Shown here piece after piece: positions 7,346-14,364 of a DNA stretch of 38,635 nt. The stretch spans positions 1 to 38,635 of the forward strand of contig JAMCWM010000018.1 of the NCBI GenBank assembly GCA_023481175.1. The letters run 5' to 3'. How positions within the stretch are numbered: the first letter of the stretch is position 1; each line of letters starts with the position of its first letter. The position numbers and the translations under genes were made by a program. Source of the stretch: Nitrospirota bacterium (GTDB lineage Bacteria > Nitrospirota > Leptospirillia > Leptospirillales > Leptospirillaceae). A model generated the notes under the pieces. The model saw only the letters and a program-made list of their open reading frames with translations, did no database searches and had not been told where the DNA came from.

Positions 7346-7602
7346 TCCGTCCACCCTTCGAACGGATCGCGCTTCTGTTCGCCCTGATTACGGTCGGAAG
7401 AACTCAAAAAATCTTCGGGCACGTCCCCCCTCTTCAACAGGGCGAAAAATCCGTCCAGAGAGTCCGGTTTGCGCGACAGGATCACATCCCCCGTTTTCGG
7501 ATCCCGGCGAATAAAAACCTCATCCGCGTTGAACCGGAACGCGACCGGCAGGCGAACCGCCTGGCTTCGACCATTCATAAACAACTTCGCAACTTGAGAC
7601 AT
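7342..7602 (-). CDS. vapB: VapB antitoxin (AbrB/SpoVT fold)
   Basis: The 86-residue protein starts [19 protein letters not shown]. The [17 protein letters not shown] block is the swapped-hairpin DNA-binding domain of VapB antitoxins, followed by [20 protein letters not shown]. The tail [17 protein letters not shown] is the usual toxin-binding segment. ATG 7602 is preferred over GTG 7608 because the purine-rich GAAGGGGG stretch then has proper spacing. The stop overlaps the vapC start by 4 bp (ATGA). Confidence 0.9.
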   Translation of the reverse strand: MSQVAKLFMNGRSQAVRLPVAFRFNADEVFIRRDPKTGDVILSRKPDSLDGFFALLKRGDVPEDFLSSSDRNQGEQKRDPFEGWTE

Positions 7603-7633
7603 CGCCACCCCCTTCGCAAGAATCTACCATGAT

Positions 7634-7661
7634 CTATCACGCTGAGATGTAATGTATCACG
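7634..7661 (-). promoter_or_regulatory. Candidate vapBC operator: TATCACG direct repeats 20 bp apart
   Basis: TATCACG occurs at 7635-7641 and again at 7655-7661, about 35-60 bp upstream of the vapB start. The 20-bp spacing is two helical turns, fitting a VapB-VapC complex bound to one face. No convincing -35/-10 pair was found. Confidence 0.3.
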
Positions 7662-7705
7662 ATATAGACTTCTTGTCATGTGAGCGGTCGGTCAAGGGTG
7701 CTTAT

Positions 7706-7789
7706 ATGGTCCCCGCCCTGGTTGCAAAAGGTTTTTCCCTTTTCGACGTGATTCGCCAATACATCGAACAGCAGAAGCCCCCGCACTGA
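7706..7789 (+). pseudogene. Relict C-terminus of an IS200/IS605 TnpA
   Basis: A 27-codon frame ends FDVIRQYIEQQKPPH and TGA. VI-QYIE-QK is the typical C-terminal helix end of the small HUH transposase TnpA of IS200/IS605 elements. The upstream part, with the HUH and tyrosine motifs, is gone. The sequence behind it looks like the right end of such an element, including the hairpin at 7831-7850. Confidence 0.45.
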
Positions 7790-7830
7790 AAGTCGAAGAC
7801 AGGGACGCCTCCGTCGTCCGCGCTCTCCTT

Positions 7831-7850
7831 CCCCGGACTGAAGTCCGAGG
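7831..7850 (+). repeat. Hairpin like an IS200/IS605 right end
   Basis: CCCCGGACT / AGTCCGAGG pair with one mismatch around a GA loop. It stands about 40 bp behind the TnpA relict, where IS200/IS605 elements carry the subterminal hairpin recognised by TnpA. The relict probably ends near 7866-7870. Confidence 0.45.
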
Positions 7851-7934
7851 TTTGCCGCGCACTGGGTCAAGTATTGATGTTTCGGATTTTAAAAATTATA
7901 CTGGTCCAAGACTGGTCTGATTGGAGGGAATCGG

Positions 7935-8174
7935 ATGGTAACCGTTGGAGCTTACGAAGCCAAAACACACCTTACCCAGCTGCTGGATCGGGTCGCCAAA
8001 GGCGAAAAAATCACGATTACCAGACACGGGATCCCGGTGGCAACCCTTCAATCCGCGGGTCTTTCGAAAAAGGCCTCTGTTCGGGATACCATCGACCAGT
8101 TGAGGGCGTTCCGGAGCGGTCATCTCCTTGACGGAATATCGGTCAGGGAAATGATTGAAGAAGGGAGACGATGA
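7935..8174 (+). CDS. Phd/YefM-family antitoxin
   Basis: The 79-residue protein starts MVTVGAYEAKTHLTQLLDRVAKGEKITITRHG, the classic Phd/YefM N-terminal DNA-binding fold (AYEAKTHL, LLDRVAKGE, ITRHGIPVA). The C-terminal half, starting SVRDTIDQLRAF, would be disordered until bound to the toxin. GGAGGGAATCGG precedes the ATG. It overlaps the following PIN toxin by 4 bp (ATGA). It should bind the toxin and repress its own promoter. Confidence 0.92.
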   Translation: MVTVGAYEAKTHLTQLLDRVAKGEKITITRHGIPVATLQSAGLSKKASVRDTIDQLRAFRSGHLLDGISVREMIEEGRR

Positions 8175-8605
8175 TCTCCGCCCGATTTGTTGTCGACAAT
8201 TCGATTGTCATGGCATGGTGTTTCGAAGATGAAAGGAATGAGTACGCAGACTCCGTCCTCGAATGTTTGGAAGCCGGAGAAGCGTTCGTGCCTGCCATCT
8301 GGCCCCTGGAGGTCGGGAATGTCTTGCTCGTGGCGGAACGAAAAAAACGTTTGAGCGAGGCCTCAATCATTCGTTTCCTGGCTCTTGTGAACAATCTGCC
8401 GATCACGGTCGAACAGGAAACCCCGGAAAGAATGCTCAAGGAGATCCTTTCCCTGGCACGGGAGAACGGACTTTCGACTTATGATGCTTCCTATCTGGAT
8501 CTGGCGATGAGGCTCGGTCTGCCTATTTCGACGAAGGACAAGGTTTTGCTGAAAGCTGCGAAGAAATGCCAGATTCCGGTCTTCGCGCCCTCCGGTTCCC
8601 CCTGA
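8171..8605 (+). CDS. vapC: PIN-domain toxin paired with Phd-type antitoxin
   Basis: The 144-residue protein starts MISARFVVDNSIVMAWCFEDE. It has VVDNSIVMAW (first Asp), PLEVGNVL (Glu), YDASYLDLAMR (Asp), and TKDKVLLKAA (Asp). This VVDNSV-type PIN group is commonly encoded behind Phd-like antitoxins, as here. The start overlaps the antitoxin stop in ATGA. It ends 12 bp before the convergent end of the next vapC gene, so four TA modules lie within about 4.5 kb. Confidence 0.9.
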   Translation: MISARFVVDNSIVMAWCFEDERNEYADSVLECLEAGEAFVPAIWPLEVGNVLLVAERKKRLSEASIIRFLALVNNLPITVEQETPERMLKEILSLARENGLSTYDASYLDLAMRLGLPISTKDKVLLKAAKKCQIPVFAPSGSP

Positions 8606-8616
8606 AACTCGTGAAC

Positions 8617-9015
8617 TCACCCGCTGCCAACGAAGGACAACCGTGGCTCGACCAGGGCGATTCGCTCAAAATCCGCGTCATCCTGCAACAGGGGAACCTC
8701 ATGCTCGATCGCAATCTGTGCGATCAAACAATCGTGCGGGCTGCGAATAGTGAACCCCCGCCATCGGCAGCGGGCATACAAGGTGCTTGCGTTGATATGG
8801 GTTTCCAGGCTGGGAACGAGCTGCGGCAGAGAGGTGAAATGGGAGCGCAGGATTTCCAACTTTTTCGGATTCGCCGCACCCTGCAGGATTTCCTGAACAA
8901 TAATCCAGATACAGACTACATCCCCCTCCTCCAATAGCGATCGCAACCTTTCCGTTTTCTCTCTCACCTGGCCGCGCAGGTAATCGATCCAGACCGTGCT
9001 GTCAACCAGCACCAT
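8617..9015 (-). CDS. vapC: VapC toxin (PIN domain)
   Basis: The 132-residue protein starts MVLVDSTVWIDYLRGQ, a very typical VapC opening (Asp5). It continues with IIVQEILQGA (Glu), RSPHDCLIAQIAIEH (Asp) and LLQDDADFERIA (Asp). Length is standard and no lesion is visible. The start lies 14 bp inside the antitoxin gene. Predicted RNase toxin. Confidence 0.92.
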   Translation of the reverse strand: MVLVDSTVWIDYLRGQVREKTERLRSLLEEGDVVCIWIIVQEILQGAANPKKLEILRSHFTSLPQLVPSLETHINASTLYARCRWRGFTIRSPHDCLIAQIAIEHEVPLLQDDADFERIALVEPRLSFVGSG

Positions 9016-9232
9016 GAGCCCGGCCCTTCTCCTCCATGCCGGCCCGCACGGCCCGGAGATCGTAGACGGGATCCAGCAAGTCTTTCCCGGGCAGAGTCAG
9101 AAATTGAACCTGCTTGCGGCGGCTGACGAGTTCCCGCAGGGCAATTTCCACCGCCTCACGTTTGGTGCGAACATGGGCCAATGCCATGGCTTCCCGTACC
9201 AGATCCTCATCCAAGACAATATTCGTGCGCAT
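9002..9232 (-). CDS. vapB: VapB antitoxin (RHH type, DUF2191-like)
   Basis: The 76-residue protein starts MRTNIVLDEDLVREAMALAHVRTKREAVEIALRELV, the pattern of VapB antitoxins of the DUF2191 group (TNIVLDE, then TKREAVE-AL-E). ATG 9232 is chosen because AGGAGG lies 8 bases before it. The GTG at 9241 is too close behind that ribosome site. Upstream, TTATGATAC resembles a -10 region on the minus strand. The stop overlaps vapC by 14 bp. Confidence 0.9.
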   Translation of the reverse strand: MRTNIVLDEDLVREAMALAHVRTKREAVEIALRELVSRRKQVQFLTLPGKDLLDPVYDLRAVRAGMEEKGRAHGAG

Positions 9233-9449
9233 GGCATACACCTCCTGATGTGTATCATAACAGTCGGAGACAACAGTGACAACGTGCGATGTGAAAAGCG
9301 ACTGAAGCTATCAGGTCGCAGTGTCGAAATTGTCCTCCTCCCCCGGAAGGTATAAAAACCTCTCGCCTAAGTTTCGATTTCCAAAAAATAATCAAAGCGT
9401 AGTAATATCTTGAAAGAATGAGTTTTTCATTTTTAGGTACGACATTTGG

Positions 9450-9812
9450 ACCGCATCCGGGATCCCGCGCGCTCCCTTCCGGAGAAAATTCGGGCGAGAC
9501 CCCGTTTTGCGCGACCCGGACCCGGAAGGGGGCGAGCTTCGACCACTCCAGGATCTCTCTCCGGGAGAATTCGGAAACGGTCAGCACGCAGAAGGCCCGG
9601 GAGAGGGCCGGCTTCACCACGACCTCGTAGTAGAGTCGCCGCATGGCCCCTCTTTCCTCGGGAACCTTCAGATGGATGAGGTCGTGGATCGTCACGACGA
9701 AGGGAACCTTCGAATAGGCGGGAGGATTGAACCCCGGGGTCAGATAGACTCCCGGCCGCTCCTTTGCGATCTGCCAGGAGACCCAGACCGGGTCCAGCGG
9801 CGACAGAAACAA
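9450..9812 (-). pseudogene. Internal fragment of a GT4-type glycosyltransferase
   Basis: The readable segment runs from PLDPVWVSWQIAKERPG through YLTPGFNPPAYSKVPFV, TIHDLIHLKVPEE and LTVSEFSRREILEWS to VAQNGVSPEFSPEG. These are the blocks of the N-terminal Rossmann domain of family GT4 glycosyltransferases (TIHDL, TVSEFS, NGV). Both the first ~60-80 residues and the entire C-terminal donor-binding domain are missing. At the 5' side the fragment runs into a truncated tnpB; at the 3' side similarity ends near GCGP (about 9450). It cannot be functional. Confidence 0.8.
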
Positions 9813-9844
9813 GGAGCGGGGACCCCGAAAGGGTCTTCGCTCCC

Positions 9845-10756
9845 GGAAGCCGCGATGGGACAGTCTATTCCCAAACGCTCCAGAACGTGGCCGTGCGAGT
9901 GGATCTGGCGTTTCAGGCCTTCTTTCGGCGTGTCAAGAATGGCGAGAATCCCGGCTATCCCCGCTTCAAGGGAAAGGCGCAATACTCTTCCCTGACCTTT
10001 CCCCAATGGAACAGCGGGTGCGATCTGACGGGAAAGGGTCTGAGACGCTCGAAGGTCGGGACCGTTCCCCTCGTCCTCCACCGCCCGGTCGAAGGAAAGA
10101 TCAAGACCTGCACCGTTCTCCGGTCTTCCACCGGAAAATGGTGGGTGACGTTTTCCTGCGAGAACGTTCCGGAAAGGGTTCTTCCGGCCAATCCGCTTCC
10201 GGTCGGGATCGATGTGGGCATCAGGACTTTTGCGACTCTTTCCGACGAGACGGTCATCGAAAATCCGAAGTTCCTGAAACGCTCCGCCAAGAGAATCGCT
10301 CAAGCCCAGCGGAAACTGGAGCTTCAGGAAAAAGGGACCAAGGCCCGGGAACGCGCCAAAAAGGTGGTGGCGAAGGTCCACGAACGGGTCGCGTTCCGAC
10401 GAACGGACTTCGCCCACAAGGAGTCGAGGAAGATCGTGGATCGGTACGGACGGATCTTCGTGGAAGACATCACCGTCAACGAAATGAACTCCCACCGATG
10501 CTTGAACCGAAGCATCCGCGATGTGGCGTGGTCGCAATTCTTCTCCTTTCTCTCGTACAAGGCTGAAAGCGCCGGTCGGGAGTTTCGGAAGGTGAATCCG
10601 GCCCATACGTCCCAGACCTGTTCCTCCTGCGGACACCGGCAGAAGATGCCGCTGTCCGACCGGACCTATTCCTGTCCGTGCTGCGGAATGGAAAAGGATC
10701 GGGACCTCAACGCCTCCCTGAACATTTTGAGACTCGGGCTGGAGTCTCGGGGTTAG
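9845..10756 (+). pseudogene. tnpB: 5'-truncated TnpB (IS200/IS605 or IS1341-type OrfB)
   Basis: The family sequence starts abruptly at about TVYSQTLQNVAVRVDLAFQ and continues through NPGYPRFKGKAQYSSLTF. The RuvC-like nuclease core has GIDVGIRTFATL (Asp), FVEDITVNEM (Glu) and EKDRDLNASLNI (Asp). The zinc finger CSSCGHRQ...CPCCG is complete. TnpB proteins are usually 380-420 residues; about 70-80 N-terminal residues are absent and the frame upstream (9764-9845) has no family similarity. TnpB is an RNA-guided DNA nuclease in this family, so this copy keeps its catalytic residues but has lost part of its wedge domain. A start at 9764 is open but codes for foreign sequence. Confidence 0.85.
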
Positions 10757-10818
10757 CCCCCGGAAGCCCCCGCACCAACCGTTTCTCATTAGGTTTGGCG
10801 GTGGGAGCAGTCACGTAG
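10757..10818 (+). other. Likely right end of the tnpB element with hairpin; possible omega-RNA 3' region
   Basis: Directly behind the tnpB stop lies an imperfect hairpin: CCGCACCAACC (10770-10780) against GGTTTGGCGGTGGG (10792-10805) around an AT-rich loop. It is followed by AGCAGTCAC. In IS200/IS605-type elements this place holds the right-end hairpin and the end of the omega-RNA that overlaps the tnpB 3' end. No left end is visible because the 5' side is deleted. Confidence 0.4.
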
Positions 10819-10968
10819 AGGAAAAAAGAGGACGTCATTGTTTCAGGAAAGGGTTGCGGCTTCTTCCAATCCTCTTCTTGTGTGATTCCAATGGTATCGG
10901 TTTTTTCTCCAAGTTTGTTACAATCCAGGTTATGCGGCCGATGGAGAAGGCCGGTTTGCTTTCAAGAC

Positions 10969-10997
10969 TTGCCTGAAAGTGAGGGAATGCATTTTAT
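10969..10997 (+). promoter_or_regulatory. Sigma-70-like promoter of the relBE-type operon
   Basis: TTGCCT (10969-10974), a 17-base spacer and TTTTAT (10992-10997) precede the antitoxin ATG by 21 bases, with the ribosome site GGAGGG between. Four of six bases match consensus at each box. Confidence 0.4.
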
Positions 10998-11018
10998 CTT
11001 TACTCGTGGAGGGATGAC

Positions 11019-11204
11019 ATGGCGAGTGTCAGGGAGAAAATGGCTGAGGTCATACAATCCCAACCGGAAGATGCCACCTATGAAGAAATCATGCGCGAGC
11101 TAGCTTTTGAAAGGATGGTAGAACGCGGACTTTCTGATTCCCGAAACGGGCGTCTCTTCTCGAACGAGGAAATGGAGCGCCGGATCCGATCATGGCAGAA
11201 ATAA
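11019..11204 (+). CDS. Antitoxin of a RelE/ParE-type module
   Basis: The 61-residue, strongly charged helical protein starts MASVREKMAEVIQSQPED and contains TYEEIMRELAFERMVERGL, then LFSNEEMERRIRSWQ. This matches small RelB/ParD-like antitoxins with a short N-terminal dimerisation helix and a toxin-wrapping C-terminal helix. GGAGGG stands 5-6 bases before the ATG. The stop overlaps the toxin start by 13 bp. The family assignment rests mainly on the neighbour. Confidence 0.8.
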   Translation: MASVREKMAEVIQSQPEDATYEEIMRELAFERMVERGLSDSRNGRLFSNEEMERRIRSWQK

Positions 11205-11488
11205 GATGGACGGAGGAATCTGAACGTTGGCTTCGCAATATATACGATTACATTGTTGCCGATAATCCCGATGCGGCCCGGAAAGTTCTCTCCGGTATCT
11301 ACGAAAAAGCCCGGATCCTTCAGAATTTTCCTGGATTCGGACACAAATATCGGACCGAGGATGAGGGTGAGGTCAGAGTATTGCTTTATGGGCACTACCG
11401 GATCGTCTATTTACTGAGATTTCCCGAGATCTTGGACATCTTGGGTGTATTTCATGGAGCTCTCGATCTCGACAGGTACATTCCGTGA
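11192..11488 (+). CDS. RelE/ParE-superfamily toxin
   Basis: The 98-residue protein starts MAEIRWTEESERWLRNIYDYIVADNP, the standard RelE/ParE opening (W-T-A/E-E-L-IYDYI). It continues with AARKVLSGIYEKARIL, FPGFGHKYR, VLLYGHYRIVYLL and VFHGALDLDRYI. GHYRIVY and the final H-ALD box are characteristic of the ParE/RelE fold. RelE-type toxins cut ribosome-bound mRNA and ParE-type toxins poison gyrase; the sequence alone does not separate them. Start chosen by overlap with the antitoxin. Confidence 0.9.
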   Translation: MAEIRWTEESERWLRNIYDYIVADNPDAARKVLSGIYEKARILQNFPGFGHKYRTEDEGEVRVLLYGHYRIVYLLRFPEILDILGVFHGALDLDRYIP

Positions 11489-11600
11489 AGCCGTTTTCTA
11501 TGCAGTGGGATGTTCAGGAGCCACTCCCGCAAAGCTTCGTTCATGCGCGTTTGCCATCCCCGTCCCATCCGATGAAAGGATTCAATCAGCTTCGGCAATT
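11452..11600 (-). pseudogene. Relict of a BrnA-like (DUF4415) antitoxin C-terminus
   Basis: The minus strand reads EKLPKLIESFHRMGRGWQTRMNEALREWL. BrnA/DUF4415 proteins end in a ribbon-helix-helix segment of the form L-WF---G-GYQTR-N--LR-(Y/W), which this matches. The upstream beta strand and N-terminal two thirds are not found in any frame, and no BrnT-like toxin is next to it. It partly overlaps the end of the RelE/ParE toxin gene on the other strand. Confidence 0.4.
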
Positions 11601-11825
11601 TCTCTCCTACAAGTCCCGGATGTATGGAAAGAATGCGGGAAGAAATCATTCTGCAATCGAAGACTATCTCGAGGCGGAAGTGTAGAAAAATCTGGACAGC
11701 GGGAGTCTTTCGAAAGGGAGGAACGAAAGCGGAAATTTCGGGGATCAGTGGAAAGGAAAAGCGGTCGCACGACAGATAGGAGGAGATCTTGTGCGGAGCT
11801 TTTCCGACTTTAGGAAAGCGGAGCG

Positions 11826-12804
11826 CTAGCGCGCGATCTCCCTCTGGATCCCGAGAACCCGGGAAAGGTCCACTTCAAGGGCGTCGGCGATCTCCTCGGG
11901 CGAAAGGATCCCTTTCCGGAGAAGCTTCCGGATGTCTTCCTCCCGACCTTTCTCCAGTCCTTGCTCCCGGCCTTTCTCCAGCCCTTGCTCCAAGCCTCTT
12001 TTCATGGCTTCTTCTTCCAGCTCTTCGATGAAGGTGGGCATGCGCTCCTCCGCGTGAAGGTCCCTCACAAGCCGGACAAACCTCTCCCGGCCCTCGATCC
12101 TGTAATATACCACAAGATACCGGAGCACCAAAGCCAGCGCGCTGTCCGGGAGATCCTCCCCGATCGGCTCGAACAGGGCGACCATCCCCTCGAGCGGGCT
12201 CCGGAGAATATGTTTCATCGCCAGAAGGGCCGCGACCGTCTCCAGACGGCGCGCCTGCCCCCGGATCTCCCCGTCGTCGAGCGAGCCCAGGTCGAGAAAC
12301 AGCGGCGCGAAGTCCAGGGCATAGGGCCGCAGAACCTCCGGGGCCCCGGTGTGCTCGAAGAAGCGGCGCGCGTCGGCCGTCTCCTCCCCCTGGTGCAGGA
12401 CGAAGGGAAGAATCGGCGTCGGAGGACGCCCCGACCCCTCGTCCTCGCTCCAGAGCGCGACCATGTACCGGAGAAGCTGGAGGAAAAGCCCCGGGTCGGG
12501 TCGGGACTTGTGCTCGACCAGGACATAGATCCGGACAGGACCCCCGGAAGCTCCCAGGAGCCTCCCCGACAGCGCCAGGTCCAGGTGCGTCCTCTCGAAG
12601 AACGGCCCGACCCGTTCGGTCGGAACGAACTCCAGGCTGTCGATGTCGAGCGCCTTCCGGACCGGCTCGGGAAGAAATCCCCGGAGAAGATCCCGGACGA
12701 GCGCGATCTGGCCAAAGCTCGACTTGAAAAACCGGTCGTGGGGATCGGAGAGCCTGCCGTCCTTTCTGCTGGGAGGTCGGAAGCCGAAAAACCGAACGCC
12801 GCAT
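11826..12804 (-). pseudogene. rpn: Rpn-family (PD-(D/E)XK) recombination-promoting nuclease, start lost or frameshifted
   Basis: From about 12757 one frame reads KDGRLSDPHDRFFKSSFGQIA and continues to the stop at 11826. DPHDRFFK, the LVEHKS block, LLRYMVALW and the repeated QGLEKGREQGLEKGRE helix near the C-terminus are typical of Rpn/transposase_31 proteins, DNA endonucleases implicated in RecA-independent horizontal transfer. The frame is open from 12827 down, yet contains no ATG, GTG or TTG before Met at 12464, which lies past most of the nuclease core. The next frame has ATG 12804 followed by MRRSVFRLPTSQQ, which would join sensibly after a one-base change near 12765 (CAGCAGAAAGG). So this is either a frameshifted gene or one with a non-standard start. 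Confidence 0.75.
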
Positions 12805-12827
12805 ATTACAGAAAAGGGCAGGACTTG

Positions 12828-13172
12828 TCATCCCCCAACACGGGGGAGATCCCCGGCACCTTCGGGACACGCCCCCGCGCATAGGGGGGGGCATGCCGAC
12901 CCATTCCCCGGGGAGCTCTTCAGCCGATCCGGGGCCCCTTCCCCGTTGGCCGGATCCCGAGCTGCTGCCGGAAAAGCCAAATCTTTCCGGTCTCGGGATT
13001 CTTCTTCCTCTCCCGAATGGACATGGAACCAGGACAGAAGACTTGTCTCCCCGGGCAAGATATCTTTTTTAAGACCTGAAGGCCAGGGGGTTCCCGGTAC
13101 CGCATGGATTTCCCATGGGGGACGGCGACCGGGCGGACACCCCAAGGGCCGGGGCCAGAAAGAAAGAGCGTC
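12828..13172. other. Intergenic stretch with no recognisable gene
   Basis: All long frames here are GC-driven and show no family similarity I can see. A short hairpin TCCCCC-AACAC-GGGGGA lies at 12831-12847, without a T run. It separates the Rpn relict from the outer-membrane protein gene. Confidence 0.5.
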
Positions 13173-13934
13173 CTAGAGATGGATACCGAGGGTGAGGGGG
13201 ACGATGAAGAAGGGATTGGTTTTCCCTCCTGTTCCCGTCATTCCGGAGGCTCCCGACTGCAAAGGATTCATGAGGATCCCGTAGGAGGCCTCGAATTGAA
13301 GAAAGTAGAAATTGAGGCCGACGGCGGCCTGGGCGTAGGGGGAGAGGCTGGTTCCGGAGAAGACGTTCGAGACCTTCTGTCCGTTGAAGGCGGCGCCTCC
13401 GTCGGCGGCGACATAGAGATAGACGCGATTGCCCCCTAGCACTTTGACCTCGAGCCCCAGAAGAATCGGGAGCATGCTGACGGCATACTGCCCGGCCTGC
13501 GGGGGAAAGGTCCAGACGTCGGCCTGGAAGCGGACGGCCAGGTTCTGGGCGAGCCATCCCGTGATTTCGAGTCCCCCCCCGTATCCGTTTTCGACCTGGT
13601 TGTTGATGAGTGGGAGATTCTGGGACACGGGGGTTCCGGTGGGGTTGTAGAGGGTGGTGGGGATCCAGAACCCCTGGAGGGTGACCCCGACACCGGGAAG
13701 GATTGCGGGGGACTCCTCTTCCGGGGACGGGGGGCAGGGGTGGTCGAACCAGCTCCAGACCGTTCCTTCGCGGGGAGTCACCGACTCGAGCGAGTCGCAG
13801 GAGAAGTCGTCGGCGGCCAGGGCCTGACCGGGGGCCGGGAAAGAGAGAAAGAGGAAGAGAAGAAGTCCGGCGACAAACCCTCCCCGCAGGCGGATGAAGG
13901 ATTTCGGGGGGGGACCGGTGGGACACGGATCCAT
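13173..13934 (-). CDS. Outer-membrane beta-barrel protein, hypothetical
   Basis: The 253-residue protein has an N-terminal signal peptide (GGFVAGLLLFLFLSFPAPGQALA, about residues 18-40). A mature part with many alternating hydrophobic/polar segments ending in aromatic residues follows (GGGLEITGWLAQNLAVRFQ, YLYVAADGGAAFNG, AAVGLNFYFLQFEASYGIL). It ends in a beta strand, PLTLGIHL. This is the layout of small 8- to 10-strand outer-membrane barrels (OmpW/porin-like size). A GAGGAGG ribosome site precedes the ATG. The mature N-terminus has two cysteines that could form a disulphide. Specific function not recognised. No partner gene is close on the same strand. Confidence 0.7.
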   Translation of the reverse strand: MDPCPTGPPPKSFIRLRGGFVAGLLLFLFLSFPAPGQALAADDFSCDSLESVTPREGTVWSWFDHPCPPSPEEESPAILPGVGVTLQGFWIPTTLYNPTGTPVSQNLPLINNQVENGYGGGLEITGWLAQNLAVRFQADVWTFPPQAGQYAVSMLPILLGLEVKVLGGNRVYLYVAADGGAAFNGQKVSNVFSGTSLSPYAQAAVGLNFYFLQFEASYGILMNPLQSGASGMTGTGGKTNPFFIVPLTLGIHL

Positions 13935-14364
13935 AGGGAGGACCTCCTCTCTGAATGGGGTTCATCCTTTCTTATCGGAAGAAGAAGGGTTAAAGAGGAG
14001 GGGGGTGGAACTTCCGTCAAAGTGTCTTCGGACAGCCCGCCTATCCGACGGTAGAGGCCAAGGCCGCGCAACTCCTGTAAGTCGACTATCAAGAATCACC
14101 CCCTCCCGGACGGAAACAGACGGAGCGCAGACTTTCTGTGTCTCGACTTTCCGAACCGGAACGGCCGATTGAAGGGGAAGGAAGGAGGAAGATCCGGTCT
14201 TAAAAACGAGACCGGGATCGCCGCATCGATGATCGGAAAGCCCCCGGGACGCGTCCTTCGTTCGCCGGAGCGCCTTCCCCCCGCCTTCGTCCCCGCGCGA
14301 GAGAGCCGGGGCCTCGATCCTTCGAGGGCCGATCCAGGGATATTGTCGTGCGCGAGAATTGCGG
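13935..14364. other. Intergenic region, 430 bp, nothing recognised
   Basis: It carries the ribosome site of the beta-barrel gene at its left end. The remaining frames on both strands look like GC-rich noise; no RNA gene, repeat or convincing promoter was seen. Confidence 0.45.

Noticed and set aside
7831-7850. Hairpin considered as a CRISPR-like repeat or terminator
   Set aside because: Only a single copy, no spacers and no T run; the IS200/IS605 right-end explanation fits better. No CRISPR array was seen anywhere in the window.
9740-10789. 349-residue minus-strand frame over tnpB
   Set aside because: It is the antisense of tnpB; the RuvC and zinc-finger motifs are on the plus strand.
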